From Treponema sp. (GTDB lineage Bacteria > Spirochaetota > Spirochaetia > Treponematales > Breznakiellaceae): 47,969 nt of DNA. The notes beneath the pieces are model-generated. The model did not search any database. It had not been told where the DNA came from and saw only the letters and a program-made list of their open reading frames with translations. Numbering within the stretch: position 1 is the first letter of the stretch; each line of letters opens with the position of its first letter. This document shows, one piece after another, positions 16,064 through 24,078 of this stretch. The position numbers and the translations under genes are program-made. Location of the stretch: contig JAIRMT010000013.1 of NCBI GenBank assembly GCA_031258505.1, positions 1-47,969 of the forward strand, in the 5' to 3' direction.

Positions 16064-17824
16064 CTATGCCAAAAGTTTTTCCACTGTCTTATCCAGACCC
16101 TGGGAACGCTCAGTTACCGCGTCTGTGATTTCTTTTTCAAGAAGCTTGAACTCCTCACTCTTCCAAGGCGTGCCATTGTAATCCAGGAACTTCTGCCGCA
16201 GATGGTTAAACCATGTACGCGCCTCAGCTTTCTCTGTGAAAGTAAGCTTTGACCCCAGGATTTGCAGAATGACAAGGAAGATGTGATTCTGCCGCTCAGG
16301 ACTGACCGCAGAGTCAACCGGATTAAATGAATCCTGCTGCATATACACCGCATCAAGGAAATCGCCCTTGAGGTACACGATGTAGTCGTCAAGACTCGTT
16401 CCCTCCTCACCCACGACTTTCATCATTTGCTCGATCTCGCTCCCGCGATGGATAAAACTGTAAGCGTACCATACGCGCTTTGGGTCAATCGTGCTTTTGT
16501 ACTTTGACCACGAATCCAGCGGGTGAATAGCCGGGTACTTGCGGGCGTCGGAACGCTCACGCGACAGTCCATGAAATGCACCCACGACTTTCAGCGTTGC
16601 CTGCGTTACCGGCTCCTCGAAGTTACCGCCAGCGGGACTGACCGTACCGCCAATGGTAACTGACCCCAGCGCCCCGTCCTTGAGCCGTACCAGCCCTGCC
16701 CGCTCGTAAAAGCTGGCAATGGTTGATTCAAGGTAGGCGGGAAAAGCCTCCTCTCCAGGAATTTCTTCTAGGCGTCCTGACATTTCGCGCATAGCCTGCG
16801 CCCAGCGGCTTGTTGAGTCAGCCAGCAAGAGAATGTGCAAGCCCATCTGCCGATAGTATTCGGCAAGCGTTACCGCCGTGTACACCGATGCTTCACGCGC
16901 TGCGACAGGCATGGACGATGTGTTACAGATGATCACGGTGCGTTCCATAAGGGAACGGCCTGTTTTGGGATCAATAAGTTCCGGGAACTCTTTGAGGGTT
17001 TCCACGACCTCACCAGCGCGCTCGCCACAGGCCGCGACAATCACAATGTCCACATCCGCGTTACGGCTGGTAACGTGCTGGATAACGGTCTTGCCCGCGC
17101 CGAATGGTCCGGGGATACAGTAGGTTCCGCCACGCGCCACAGGGAAGAAGGTGTCGATGAGCCGGAGCTTCGTCAACATCGGGTCTTCCGGCTTGAGCCG
17201 TTCCTCGTAACAGTCAATCGCGCGCTTCACTGGCCAGTGAAACGACATTGTTACAGGAATTGTGTTACCCTTACCATCGCTCAGTTCCGCGATGGTCTCG
17301 CGTATTGTGTATGAACCCGCCGCTTTTATTGACGAAACGGTATACGAGCCATACATGGTGAATGGCACCATAATGCGGTGGGTAAAAGCGCCTTCCGGCA
17401 CGGTTCCCAGCGTATCGGCACGTTCCACATGGTCGCCGACCTTTGCTATGGGCGTGAAATCCCACTTACGGTCATCTGACAGGGGGTCAAGATAAATCCC
17501 CCGCTCCAGAAAGTATCCGGCGGTTTCGGCCAGTTTAGGCAGAGGGTTTTGCAGACCGTCGTAGACCTGGCCCAGAAGCCCTGGACCCAATTCAACTGCC
17601 AGCATATTCCCTGAAAACTCAACCTCGTCTCCGATAGCGATCCCCTTGGTGATCTCGAACACCTGCATCTGGGATATATCGCCCCGAATACGGATAACCT
17701 CGCCCTTGAGCCTTTTGTCCTCAACCTTGACATAGCCGACTTCATTCATGGAGACGGCACTGTCGAAGCGGACGCTCACCATATTGCCGTTAACGGCGAC
17801 AATTTTTCCTTTGGTTCCGGTCAT
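16064..17824 (-). CDS. atpA: V-type ATP synthase catalytic subunit A
   Basis: The 586-residue catalytic subunit. The Walker A motif GPFGAGKT is at residues 239-246, followed by CGERAGEVVETLKEFPEL, LLADSTSRWAQAMREMSGRLEEIPGEEAFPAYL (Walker B and catalytic regions) and the SPAGGNFEEPVT segment. The A-type non-homologous insertion around residues 115-190 is present. GGAG in the upstream gene end and a four-base gap place the ATG at 17824. Spirochaete V-ATPases may work as ion pumps or synthases; the direction cannot be read here. Confidence 0.97.
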   Translation of the reverse strand: MTGTKGKIVAVNGNMVSVRFDSAVSMNEVGYVKVEDKRLKGEVIRIRGDISQMQVFEITKGIAIGDEVEFSGNMLAVELGPGLLGQVYDGLQNPLPKLAETAGYFLERGIYLDPLSDDRKWDFTPIAKVGDHVERADTLGTVPEGAFTHRIMVPFTMYGSYTVSSIKAAGSYTIRETIAELSDGKGNTIPVTMSFHWPVKRAIDCYEERLKPEDPMLTKLRLIDTFFPVARGGTYCIPGPFGAGKTVIQHVTSRNADVDIVIVAACGERAGEVVETLKEFPELIDPKTGRSLMERTVIICNTSSMPVAAREASVYTAVTLAEYYRQMGLHILLLADSTSRWAQAMREMSGRLEEIPGEEAFPAYLESTIASFYERAGLVRLKDGALGSVTIGGTVSPAGGNFEEPVTQATLKVVGAFHGLSRERSDARKYPAIHPLDSWSKYKSTIDPKRVWYAYSFIHRGSEIEQMMKVVGEEGTSLDDYIVYLKGDFLDAVYMQQDSFNPVDSAVSPERQNHIFLVILQILGSKLTFTEKAEARTWFNHLRQKFLDYNGTPWKSEEFKLLEKEITDAVTERSQGLDKTVEKLLA

Positions 17825-17827
17825 TTG

Positions 17828-18406
17828 TTATTTCTCCACACCTTTTGAGGCAGACGCCAGAATAGCGTCATAAAGCCCCTTGTATTCTGCGAAGCCCTCT
17901 TCAACCTTGAACGCAGCCCTTCGTTCCATGAGGAGCAGCTTGAGAAGATAGGCATATATCATATTAACACTGAACGAGTCCAGTCCCTGCCTGGCCTCGA
18001 TAGCGTTCCACCGCGCCTGATCAATGAACAGCTCTGCTTCCAGCGGCGATTCCAGCGCGAAAGCAGCCTTTGCCGCCAGTGCCGCGTCAGCCGGAGAGTC
18101 CGGCGGCTCTATCGACGCGCCATTGTCCCGCTTCTGGGCGCGATACCGCGCGAGATTGAGGCGCAGGGTACGCTCCCAAGCTCGCCATTCATTGATAAAA
18201 CGCGACGAAGTAGGCGCAGGCGGTTCCACGTAACTTTTTTCTTGGTCAGCGCCATGTTCCGGGTCTAGCGAACACCCGTCAAGCAGAGCCGCATCTCCAG
18301 CACTGAGCGCATGAGCGCAAAGCGCTCTAAACGCCTGTGAAGACATGGGCGACTGCTGTCCATAGACCAGATAGGGAAGCTGGGCGACTAGATAGTAATA
18401 AGCCAC
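17828..18406 (-). CDS. V-ATPase operon protein of the DUF2764 family
   Basis: A 192-residue protein beginning AYYYLVAQLPYLVYG, the signature of the small DUF2764 family found between atpE and atpA in spirochaete and some Bacteroidetes V-ATPase operons. The rest is mainly helical and rich in Ala, Leu and charged residues, with no membrane segment. Gaps of three bases to its neighbours on each side indicate tight co-translation. It may take the structural place of a C- or F-type subunit or an assembly factor, but this has not been read from the sequence. Confidence 0.82.
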   Translation of the reverse strand: MAYYYLVAQLPYLVYGQQSPMSSQAFRALCAHALSAGDAALLDGCSLDPEHGADQEKSYVEPPAPTSSRFINEWRAWERTLRLNLARYRAQKRDNGASIEPPDSPADAALAAKAAFALESPLEAELFIDQARWNAIEARQGLDSFSVNMIYAYLLKLLLMERRAAFKVEEGFAEYKGLYDAILASASKGVEK

Positions 18407-18409
18407 CGC

Positions 18410-19051
18410 TTAGGTTCCCACAGAATTAGCAACTTTGTTGCCGACGCTTACAGCGCTGCTAAGGATCGCCGCCAGCCGCGGGTTAAGGTAGGCGGAGAGT
18501 AGTTCTGCAACCGACTCGGCGGAGAAGTCGTAGTAAGCAGAGCCATCTTTGTTGGCGATACGGAAACCTGCGCCCAGTTTCCGATCTGATTTGAGTTCAA
18601 CGCCTTTTTTCAGCTCAACGCTGAGTTTGTCATTGAACCAGTCCTGGAGCTTCTTGAGGTCTGCCTCGCTAACAATGATGTCTAGCGTGTCGCCGCCCTT
18701 GCTTGCCCAAGCCTTCAAAATCTCAGGGAGCGTTGCTTTCAAAGCATCCTCGGTATAGGATGCGGCGAGCTCCCTCGCCACAATCTTCTCCAGCAATGCT
18801 GTGATTTCCGCCTTGAATGCCAGTACAAGGTTCCGTGACGCCTGCTCCAGCGCTGCGACGCCGGCTTTCTCTGAGCGTTCAGCGTCAGCCTTACTTTTGG
18901 CGATGATGGCGTCCGCTTCTTTCTGCGCGGCCTCGATAATACGTTTAGCCTCGCCCTCGGCTTGAGACTTGAGTTTAGCGGCCTCAGTTGCCGCACCCTC
19001 AATCCCGTCCTTCTTTATCCTATCGATCAATTCCTGAAGTTGAATGTCCAT
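18410..19051 (-). CDS. atpE: V-type ATP synthase subunit E (peripheral stalk)
   Basis: A 213-residue stalk subunit and first gene of the operon. Residues ~5-105 form a long Ala/Lys/Glu-rich helix (AAKLKSQAEGEAKRIIEAAQ), typical of the E subunit coiled coil. A globular C-terminal part follows, including IIVSEADLKKLQDWF and GAGFRIANKDGSAYYDFSAESVAELLSAYLNPRLA. GAGGAG lies three bases before the ATG. A sigma70-type promoter is visible upstream at 19075-19103. Confidence 0.92.
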   Translation of the reverse strand: MDIQLQELIDRIKKDGIEGAATEAAKLKSQAEGEAKRIIEAAQKEADAIIAKSKADAERSEKAGVAALEQASRNLVLAFKAEITALLEKIVARELAASYTEDALKATLPEILKAWASKGGDTLDIIVSEADLKKLQDWFNDKLSVELKKGVELKSDRKLGAGFRIANKDGSAYYDFSAESVAELLSAYLNPRLAAILSSAVSVGNKVANSVGT

Positions 19052-19074
19052 ACACTCCTCTTTATTGTTATAGT

Positions 19075-19103
19075 ATTTTAAAAAGATAGTACAGTTTGTT
19101 CAA
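19075..19103 (-). promoter_or_regulatory. Promoter of the V-ATPase operon
   Basis: On the minus strand TTGAAC and TAAAAT are separated by 17 bases, in an AT-rich stretch about 25-50 bases upstream of the atpE start. It matches the sigma70 consensus in spacing and at most positions. Confidence 0.6.
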
Positions 19104-19312
19104 GCCTTATTCTATAGTTTTTTATATAATTTAGTATATATCGTTGCATTACTTCTGCATTGATATATTCCGATATAGGAGATAACTTTTACAAAGAAAA
19201 CGCTTTTAGAGATCGCGTCGGCAATGGTGCCGGTAGCGTATTTGTTTATATTCTTAGAATTAAAAAGTTTTCTAAGGAATTTTCCTTAAGCATTTCCTCG
19301 GAAAGGGACACT

Positions 19313-20296
19313 ATGTTAATCTTGAAAGAAGACGAAGCGCGCCTCGTTGAGGACATTCAGACGTATCTTGATAGCGCCTATCCCGAAGAAAGCAAGGTGG
19401 TACGGGACCGCTTCCGCTGTCTACAACAGTTGGGTGAGGCGATTAGCCAGTATCCATCAATACACTCAACCCAGATTCTGCGCGGGTCGCTACGCACTGA
19501 GGAAGACCTCGTGGACTCACTTTTACATTTTGGACCATCATCTCACCTTCTGCACATTCCGGCGCGGGTCGTAGCGGTGCGCGGCTTTCTCGTTACCAAG
19601 TTCCAGTCTTTTTCCATGCTGGCAATACTGGTAGAGGACATACAGGCATTCTCGGTACCTCTGCGAAGCATACTCTTTTCTATTATATGCACACTTCTGG
19701 CGGAGGACGTGTACTTCTCCTGCCTTGAAGACCCGGATTTTTCCTTCGACACCAAGTTCATACTCGCGCAAGACCTCATCGCGCTCTGGGACAATGGCAA
19801 AGACTTGCGTTCCGTTCACCATTTTCCCGCGCTTCAAGCGCTCTGGGTCGCCCGTGACGCTACGCCGCCGGTGTTCGGTACCATGAATGGCACAAGCGAA
19901 CTTATCCGCATTTCAATGGATATGAAGAAGGACTGGCAGCACTTTCTGGTTGAAGAAAGCGTTGAGGACGAGACTCAGTGGGCGCTGGAGGAGTTTTTGT
20001 TCGGTCTTTCCTACGAGGAGATCAATAGTGTACGGACATGGCTGGAACGTTTCGGCCTTTCCGCCGTCAGTGGCGAGGAAGTACGTTCATACATCGGGCA
20101 GAGTAGCTACGGCATCATCAAAGGCGCAGGGCCACGCGCCTTCTACGATTTTTACATTGACCGGCGCGACGCAGCGCTGTTCCGCAGGCGCATCTCCGCA
20201 CCCGGTCCCAAACAGACGTTGGAGGAAATCTACCTTAAATACCGTATCAGCTTTGAGTTGAGCGGTTGCCCCGGTATGATCGAGGAGGACGACTGA
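19313..20296 (+). CDS. Hypothetical protein, no family recognised
   Basis: About 327 residues from the ATG at 19313, which follows GGAAAGGG by five bases. The frame is open further upstream to a TTG at 19160, but that start lacks a ribosome-binding site and would add a low-complexity N terminus. The protein is soluble and acidic overall, with aromatic-rich helical stretches (LLHIPARVVAVRGFLVTKFQSF, LEEFLFGLSYEEINSVRTWLERFGL). The C-terminal third is charged and ends in an acidic tail. I recognise no catalytic motif. Its stop overlaps the start of the dCMP deaminase gene by one base (TGATG), so the two are co-translated, and a link to nucleotide metabolism or DNA maintenance is possible. Confidence 0.8.
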   Translation: MLILKEDEARLVEDIQTYLDSAYPEESKVVRDRFRCLQQLGEAISQYPSIHSTQILRGSLRTEEDLVDSLLHFGPSSHLLHIPARVVAVRGFLVTKFQSFSMLAILVEDIQAFSVPLRSILFSIICTLLAEDVYFSCLEDPDFSFDTKFILAQDLIALWDNGKDLRSVHHFPALQALWVARDATPPVFGTMNGTSELIRISMDMKKDWQHFLVEESVEDETQWALEEFLFGLSYEEINSVRTWLERFGLSAVSGEEVRSYIGQSSYGIIKGAGPRAFYDFYIDRRDAALFRRRISAPGPKQTLEEIYLKYRISFELSGCPGMIEEDD

Positions 20297-20784
20297 TGAG
20301 CGACGTTTATAAGCGCCCCACTTGGGACGAATACTTTATGGAAGTGTGCAACGCCATTGCCAAGCGCGCAACTTGTGACCGCGGGCGTTCTGGCTGCGTC
20401 ATAGCCAAAGACAACCAGATTCTGGTTACCGGCTATGTTGGCGCGCCGGCTGGCCTGCCGCACTGCGACGAGGTAGGCCATCAGTTCAAGAAAATGCTCC
20501 ACGAAGACGGCAGTGTTACCACGCACTGTGTGCGGACGGTACACGCCGAGCAGAACGCGATCTGCCAGGCGGCAAAACGCGGCATTGCCATTGCCGGCGC
20601 GACACTCTACTGCCGCATGACGCCGTGCCGCACCTGCGCCATGCTCATCATCAACTGCGGCATCATGCGGGTCGTCTGCCAGCGCCGCTACCACGACGCC
20701 GACGACTCCGAGACAATATTCAAGGCTGCTGGCATCAGCCTTGAATACGTCTACAACGAAACCCAACAGTACGAGCAGCAGTAA
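20296..20784 (+). CDS. Deoxycytidylate (dCMP) deaminase family protein
   Basis: A zinc-dependent deaminase of 162 residues, probably converting dCMP to dUMP for dTTP supply. The catalytic motif is HAEQNAI with His83 and Glu85, completed by PCRTC (Cys111, Cys114). Extra Cys/His residues at CDRGRSGC, HCDEVGH and HCVR suit the second zinc site of the ComEB/dCMP deaminase branch. The chosen ATG follows GAGGAGG by seven bases and overlaps the preceding stop; an in-frame TTG 30 bases upstream has no such site. Confidence 0.92.
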   Translation: MSDVYKRPTWDEYFMEVCNAIAKRATCDRGRSGCVIAKDNQILVTGYVGAPAGLPHCDEVGHQFKKMLHEDGSVTTHCVRTVHAEQNAICQAAKRGIAIAGATLYCRMTPCRTCAMLIINCGIMRVVCQRRYHDADDSETIFKAAGISLEYVYNETQQYEQQ

Positions 20785-20832
20785 GACTCCGCTACTATTG
20801 GCGTACAGAGAGTAATTACCCAGTCCAGATGC

Positions 20833-20861
20833 TTGACATTGATAAACATTAGTTATACTAA
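20833..20861 (+). promoter_or_regulatory. Promoter of the nifX-like gene
   Basis: TTGACA is followed after 17 bases by TACTAA (or after 15 bases by TATACT), about 40 bases upstream of the ATG at 20898. The -35 is perfect, so independent transcription of this gene is likely. Confidence 0.6.
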
Positions 20862-20897
20862 AAGTTTAATATAATTTATTCGATTAAGGAGTCGCTT

Positions 20898-21248
20898 ATG
20901 GCTTGGCGAGTTGCATTCACGAGCGCCGACGATGTTTATGTGAACCAGCATTTTGGACACGCCCGTTACTTCGTCATCAGGGATATAGAGGCTGATGGTA
21001 CGAGTAGCTTTTTGGAACGACGGGAGATTACACCAGTCTGCGGAAGCGGCGATCACGGCGCTGGGGTGCTAGACGATGTGATCGAGAGCCTGCACGATTG
21101 TATCGCGGTACTTACCGCAAAGATTGGTCCCGCACCCCGCAAACGGTTGGAATTGGCGGGTATCACGGTTTTCGAGGAACCAGCTATCATTGAGGAGGCG
21201 GCGAGGAAACTGGCGGCTTACTATAGCCGGACAAAGCGAGAGGAGTAG
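20898..21248 (+). CDS. NifX-like Fe-S cofactor-binding protein
   Basis: A 116-residue stand-alone member of the NifX/NafY/NifB C-terminal family, which carries iron-sulfur cofactor precursors (NifB-co) between the NifB radical SAM enzyme and the catalytic protein. The hallmark is VNQHFGHARYFVIRDI near residue 14, and the domain ends with TAKIGPAPRKRLELAGITVF. AAGGAG lies six bases before the ATG. The MarB-like protein at 7692-8639 lacks this domain, so this is a natural trans-acting partner although it is 12 kb away. Its last ~24 codons are duplicated at 28121-28193 as part of a larger copied cassette. Confidence 0.85.
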   Translation: MAWRVAFTSADDVYVNQHFGHARYFVIRDIEADGTSSFLERREITPVCGSGDHGAGVLDDVIESLHDCIAVLTAKIGPAPRKRLELAGITVFEEPAIIEEAARKLAAYYSRTKREE

Positions 21249-21320
21249 CCATTAAAACGGTGGTTCAGCGACCACAACCAGACCCTGAGCTTATCGAAGG
21301 GGCAGTCGTTTCAAGTGGCT

Positions 21321-21381
21321 CAAGAATTTCTTATAAAAAACCTTAAAATCCATTGACACTCTATGTTTTACAAGATATATT
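21321..21381 (+). promoter_or_regulatory. Promoter cassette copy 1 (degenerate palindrome plus sigma70 promoter)
   Basis: TTGACA at 21353-21358 and TATATT at 21376-21381 are spaced by exactly 17 bases. The AT-rich palindrome that precedes the -35 in the other two copies is degenerate here (21321-21345). The downstream sequence to the start of the truncated permease gene is shared with copies 2 and 3. It probably now drives the dehydrogenase-metQ module. Confidence 0.8.
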
Positions 21382-21420
21382 CTTAGTAAATCAGTGGGTA
21401 TTATAAATAAAGGAGTTTTT

Positions 21421-21780
21421 ATGTCGGAACTAAGCATAAGCGCCGCGCCAAAGGGCCTAAGCGTTGACAAAGACTTGACGCTGTCTATCCATTTTGACTG
21501 GCGCACTTTGATCCCACTCGCCTCGGTCGCTTTTACGCAGGTACTTCGGTATACCGCGTTGCCAGTGGCATCAGCATACCGTACCAAGGTTTCGCCATGG
21601 TTCATCTGGTTCAACATCGCTGCCGGAGTACTGGTAATACTTGCGGTTCGGGAGCGCTTCACGTATAAATCGTGGTTTCTGGGGGTAGCGTTTTTTCTGC
21701 TCAACTTGTATAACCTCATCACCGTAAAGTTCGGCCTGATTCCCATACAGCAGAGGGCAGATTGGTCTGCCGTTATTTGA
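21421..21780 (+). pseudogene. Truncated 5' copy of the Ssu-type permease gene (copy 1)
   Basis: The first ~110 codons match the permease at 40486-41502 (same opening MSELSIS, FDWRTLIPL, ERFTYKSWFLGVAF, LYNLITVKF). An eight-residue deletion follows ILAV, and the match stops after LIP, where unrelated residues lead to a stop at 21780. Only the N-terminal membrane region survives, without the conserved permease (EAA) loop, so it cannot be a working permease. A start and ribosome-binding site remain, so a short peptide is probably translated ahead of the dehydrogenase gene 15 bases downstream. Confidence 0.85.
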
Positions 21781-21794
21781 ATTAAGAGGAGAAT

Positions 21795-22940
21795 ATGACG
21801 AAAAAGACAAATCGGGACCCGATTAGAGTTCAGCCGGGACCTGCCAACTACTATTCTTATCCTGGTGCCCTGGAGGAACTGGGACGGCTCTACCCGGGAA
21901 AAAACATGGAAAGGGCATTCCTACTGTACGGAAAGCGGGCTTTGGCGGGGGCCGCACCCTATCTGCCTCTAGCCGTCAGCCGGCTGGTGGGTTCCCGAGG
22001 CTTCCTCTTTGGAGGTGAGGACAGGCGCTTTAATACCGGCAGGCCGTTTAATACGACCCACTGTAGCCATGAGCTGGTGGACGCCCTATCCACCAGTCTG
22101 GGACCAGACGGGGTAAGCGTAATCATCGGGTTGGGGGGCGGTTCGGTACTGGATACGGCAAAGTCCCTAGCGGTAAAGCTCGATCTTCCCTTTGTGGCGA
22201 TTCCTACCATAGCGGCCACCTGCGCTGCGGCCACTCCCCTTTCGGTGTGGTACAGCCTGGAGGGTAAGGCCCTGGGCTTCGAGGTCTTTAACCGGGCTGT
22301 TGACGCAGTACTTGTTGAGCCCCGAATCATCCTTGATGCCCCCGCTGAGTATCTCAAAGCGGGGATCGCCGACACTTTGGCCAAGTGGTACGAAGCTTCG
22401 ATACTTACCGCAGGAGGCGAGGGCCTGCCACTGAGCGCCCGGCTGGGCCTCGATGTATCGGCCACCCTGAAGGATGTGCTGCTGGAAAAGGGGAAAGCCG
22501 CAAAAACCGCCCTGCAAACCCGTACCCTAAGCCCGGAATTTATCGAGGTAGTAGACACTGTCATCATTGGCGGGAGTCTCGTGGGCGGTCTGGGGGAAAG
22601 GTACACCCGGGTTGCGGCTGCCCATGCCCTCCACAACGGTATTTCCGTATTAAGCGAAACCCATCATCTGCTCCACGGCATCAAGGTGGCATACGGCCTG
22701 CTTGTGCAGGCGGCTCTGATGGAAGACGGTTCCCTTGACGAGCTGATTCCCAAATTCCGGGAACTGGAACTGCCCCTCAGCCTGCGGGATCTGGGCATCG
22801 ATCCTGAGGACAAAGAAAAACTGCGGCGTTTTATCGACGCGAGTCTTGTTCCGTCAGAATCAATACACTATCTTCCCTTTCCCGTAGACCATGAGCGTCT
22901 CCTCCGGGCGATTGAGGCTGTAGAAAACCTGAGCTGTTAA
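21795..22940 (+). CDS. Iron-containing alcohol/hydroxyacid dehydrogenase (HcxA/YbdH-like)
   Basis: A 381-residue member of the glycerol dehydrogenase-like, iron-containing dehydrogenase superfamily. The NAD(P)-binding GGGSVLDTAK is at about 114-123, and metal ligands are likely Asp193 (GIADTLAKW), His277 or His280 (AAAHALH) and His294 (HHLLHG). The overall pattern is closest, by recognition, to the HcxA/YbdH branch, which reduces 2-oxo acids, rather than to true glycerol dehydrogenase. In E. coli ybdH sits beside ybdL, a methionine aminotransferase, and a YbdL-like gene is present here at 26922. Interconversion of the methionine keto acid and its hydroxy acid is a reasonable hypothesis. AGAGGAG precedes the ATG. 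Confidence 0.82.
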   Translation: MTKKTNRDPIRVQPGPANYYSYPGALEELGRLYPGKNMERAFLLYGKRALAGAAPYLPLAVSRLVGSRGFLFGGEDRRFNTGRPFNTTHCSHELVDALSTSLGPDGVSVIIGLGGGSVLDTAKSLAVKLDLPFVAIPTIAATCAAATPLSVWYSLEGKALGFEVFNRAVDAVLVEPRIILDAPAEYLKAGIADTLAKWYEASILTAGGEGLPLSARLGLDVSATLKDVLLEKGKAAKTALQTRTLSPEFIEVVDTVIIGGSLVGGLGERYTRVAAAHALHNGISVLSETHHLLHGIKVAYGLLVQAALMEDGSLDELIPKFRELELPLSLRDLGIDPEDKEKLRRFIDASLVPSESIHYLPFPVDHERLLRAIEAVENLSC

Positions 22941-22991
22941 AATCCCCGATTGGAGTTTTACCGTAAAAACCGGGAACGTTGTTTCCGATTT

Positions 22992-23059
22992 AGCCGGAGT
23001 TGATTCGCTACGAAGGATTCCGGCTTATAAAATCACGAGTGTACGGCGGGAGTCGTACA
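22992..23059 (+). promoter_or_regulatory. Hairpin-containing leader before metQ
   Basis: In the ~130-bp gap upstream of metQ, AGCCGGA/TCCGGCT (22992-23025) and TGTACG/CGTACA (23040-23059) form two stems. The second directly abuts the AAAGGAG ribosome-binding site. It could be a leader that modulates translation. It does not match a SAM riboswitch that I recognise. Confidence 0.35.
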
Positions 23060-23071
23060 AAGGAGTTTGTT

Positions 23072-23899
23072 ATGAAAAAAAGCGTGTTTATTCTGTTGGC
23101 GATTTTCGCGGCCTGCGTCGGCGCTTACGCGGGAGGTACACGGCAGAGCAGCGGGCAGACGGTGGTAAAGATCGGCCTTATGGGTGAGGAACTGCGTCCC
23201 GCGTGGAACGAGGCGAGCCGGTTGCTGGAGAAGGACAACATCAAGATTGAACTGGTTAATTTCAGCGATTACGCGGTTCCCAACCGGGCATTGGCTGATG
23301 GGGACATCGATCTCAATTCGTTTCAGCACGACGCGTTTTTGCAGAACGAAATCGCGAACCAGAAATACGAAATTACCGCCATCGGCAACACGGTTATCTT
23401 TTTTCTGGGGGTATACTCCAAGAAGATCAAGAATCTTGATGAACTTAAAGACGGCGATACTGTGGTGATTATGAACGACGCCACAAACGGAGGCCGGGCG
23501 CTAAAGGTGCTTGAGGCGGCCGGGGTCTTCTCGCTGGACCCTTCCAAGGGTAATACGCCTACGCCGCAGGACATCGTATCCAATCCCAAAAATATCAAGA
23601 TTGTTGAGGTTGACGCGTCCCAGACTTGGCGTACCCTTGACGATCCGGTAGTAGCGGCGGCAGTGGTAAACTCCAACTTTGTGGTAGATGGCGGCGGAGT
23701 GCCTGCCCAGGATGCCATATTCATCAAACCTATTGATCAAGTTGGCGACAAGCCTTACATTAACCTTGTAGCCGCCCGTATCAAAGACAAGGACAATCCA
23801 GTCTACAGAAAAGTGGTTGCTGCTTTCCAGACGCCGGAGGTTTCCCGGGTAATAACCGACGAAGCGCCCCTTAAGGGGACAGCCCTGCCAGCCTGGTAA
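23072..23899 (+). CDS. metQ: MetQ/NlpA-family methionine-binding lipoprotein
   Basis: The substrate-binding component of the MetNIQ importer, 275 residues from the ATG at 23072 (AAAGGAG six bases upstream; an in-frame upstream start lacks one). A signal peptide with Cys15 (LAIFAAC) suggests a lipoprotein with a relaxed spirochaete lipobox. The NlpA fold is evident from VKIGLMGEELRPAWNEA, the segment DLNSFQHDAFL, and MNDATNGGRALKVLEAAG. It is separated from the other metNI genes by the ornithine cyclodeaminase-family gene. The ligand may be methionine or a related thioether; this family also binds D-methionine and methionine sulfoxide. Confidence 0.9.
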   Translation: MKKSVFILLAIFAACVGAYAGGTRQSSGQTVVKIGLMGEELRPAWNEASRLLEKDNIKIELVNFSDYAVPNRALADGDIDLNSFQHDAFLQNEIANQKYEITAIGNTVIFFLGVYSKKIKNLDELKDGDTVVIMNDATNGGRALKVLEAAGVFSLDPSKGNTPTPQDIVSNPKNIKIVEVDASQTWRTLDDPVVAAAVVNSNFVVDGGGVPAQDAIFIKPIDQVGDKPYINLVAARIKDKDNPVYRKVVAAFQTPEVSRVITDEAPLKGTALPAW

Positions 23900-23907
23900 A
23901 TAAGAAA

Positions 23908-23989
23908 TTAACCACGAAGGCAAAAAGTCCAAGAAGGAAGGAAACCCAAAGATTTCATCCTTTTTTACCTTCTGCGCCTTTGTGGTTAA
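23908..23989. repeat. 82-bp imperfect palindrome after metQ
   Basis: TTAACCACGAAGGC at the left is mirrored by GCCTTTGTGGTTAA at the right, with partly complementary purine-rich and pyrimidine-rich halves between (AAGAAGGAAGG / CCTTTTTTACCTTCTG). It would fold into a long hairpin and resembles small intergenic palindromic elements dispersed in many bacterial genomes. It lies between metQ and the next gene, where it may also act as a partial transcription barrier. Confidence 0.8.
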
Positions 23990-24078
23990 AAAATTCTTTA
24001 TTCCGTGTCCTGTAAATCAGTGTTTACAAGGTACGAGACCCCACTGTGAATGAAATATGAAACTTGTACGGAGGAGTT

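Noticed and set aside
19160..19312. Longer N terminus for the orphan gene
   Set aside because: The in-frame TTG at 19160 lacks a ribosome-binding site, and the ATG at 19313 has GGAAAGGG at good spacing.
22941..23071. SAM riboswitch upstream of metQ
   Set aside because: Two hairpins are present, but I could not find the conserved core of SAM-I, SAM-II or S-MK elements; kept only as a low-confidence leader.
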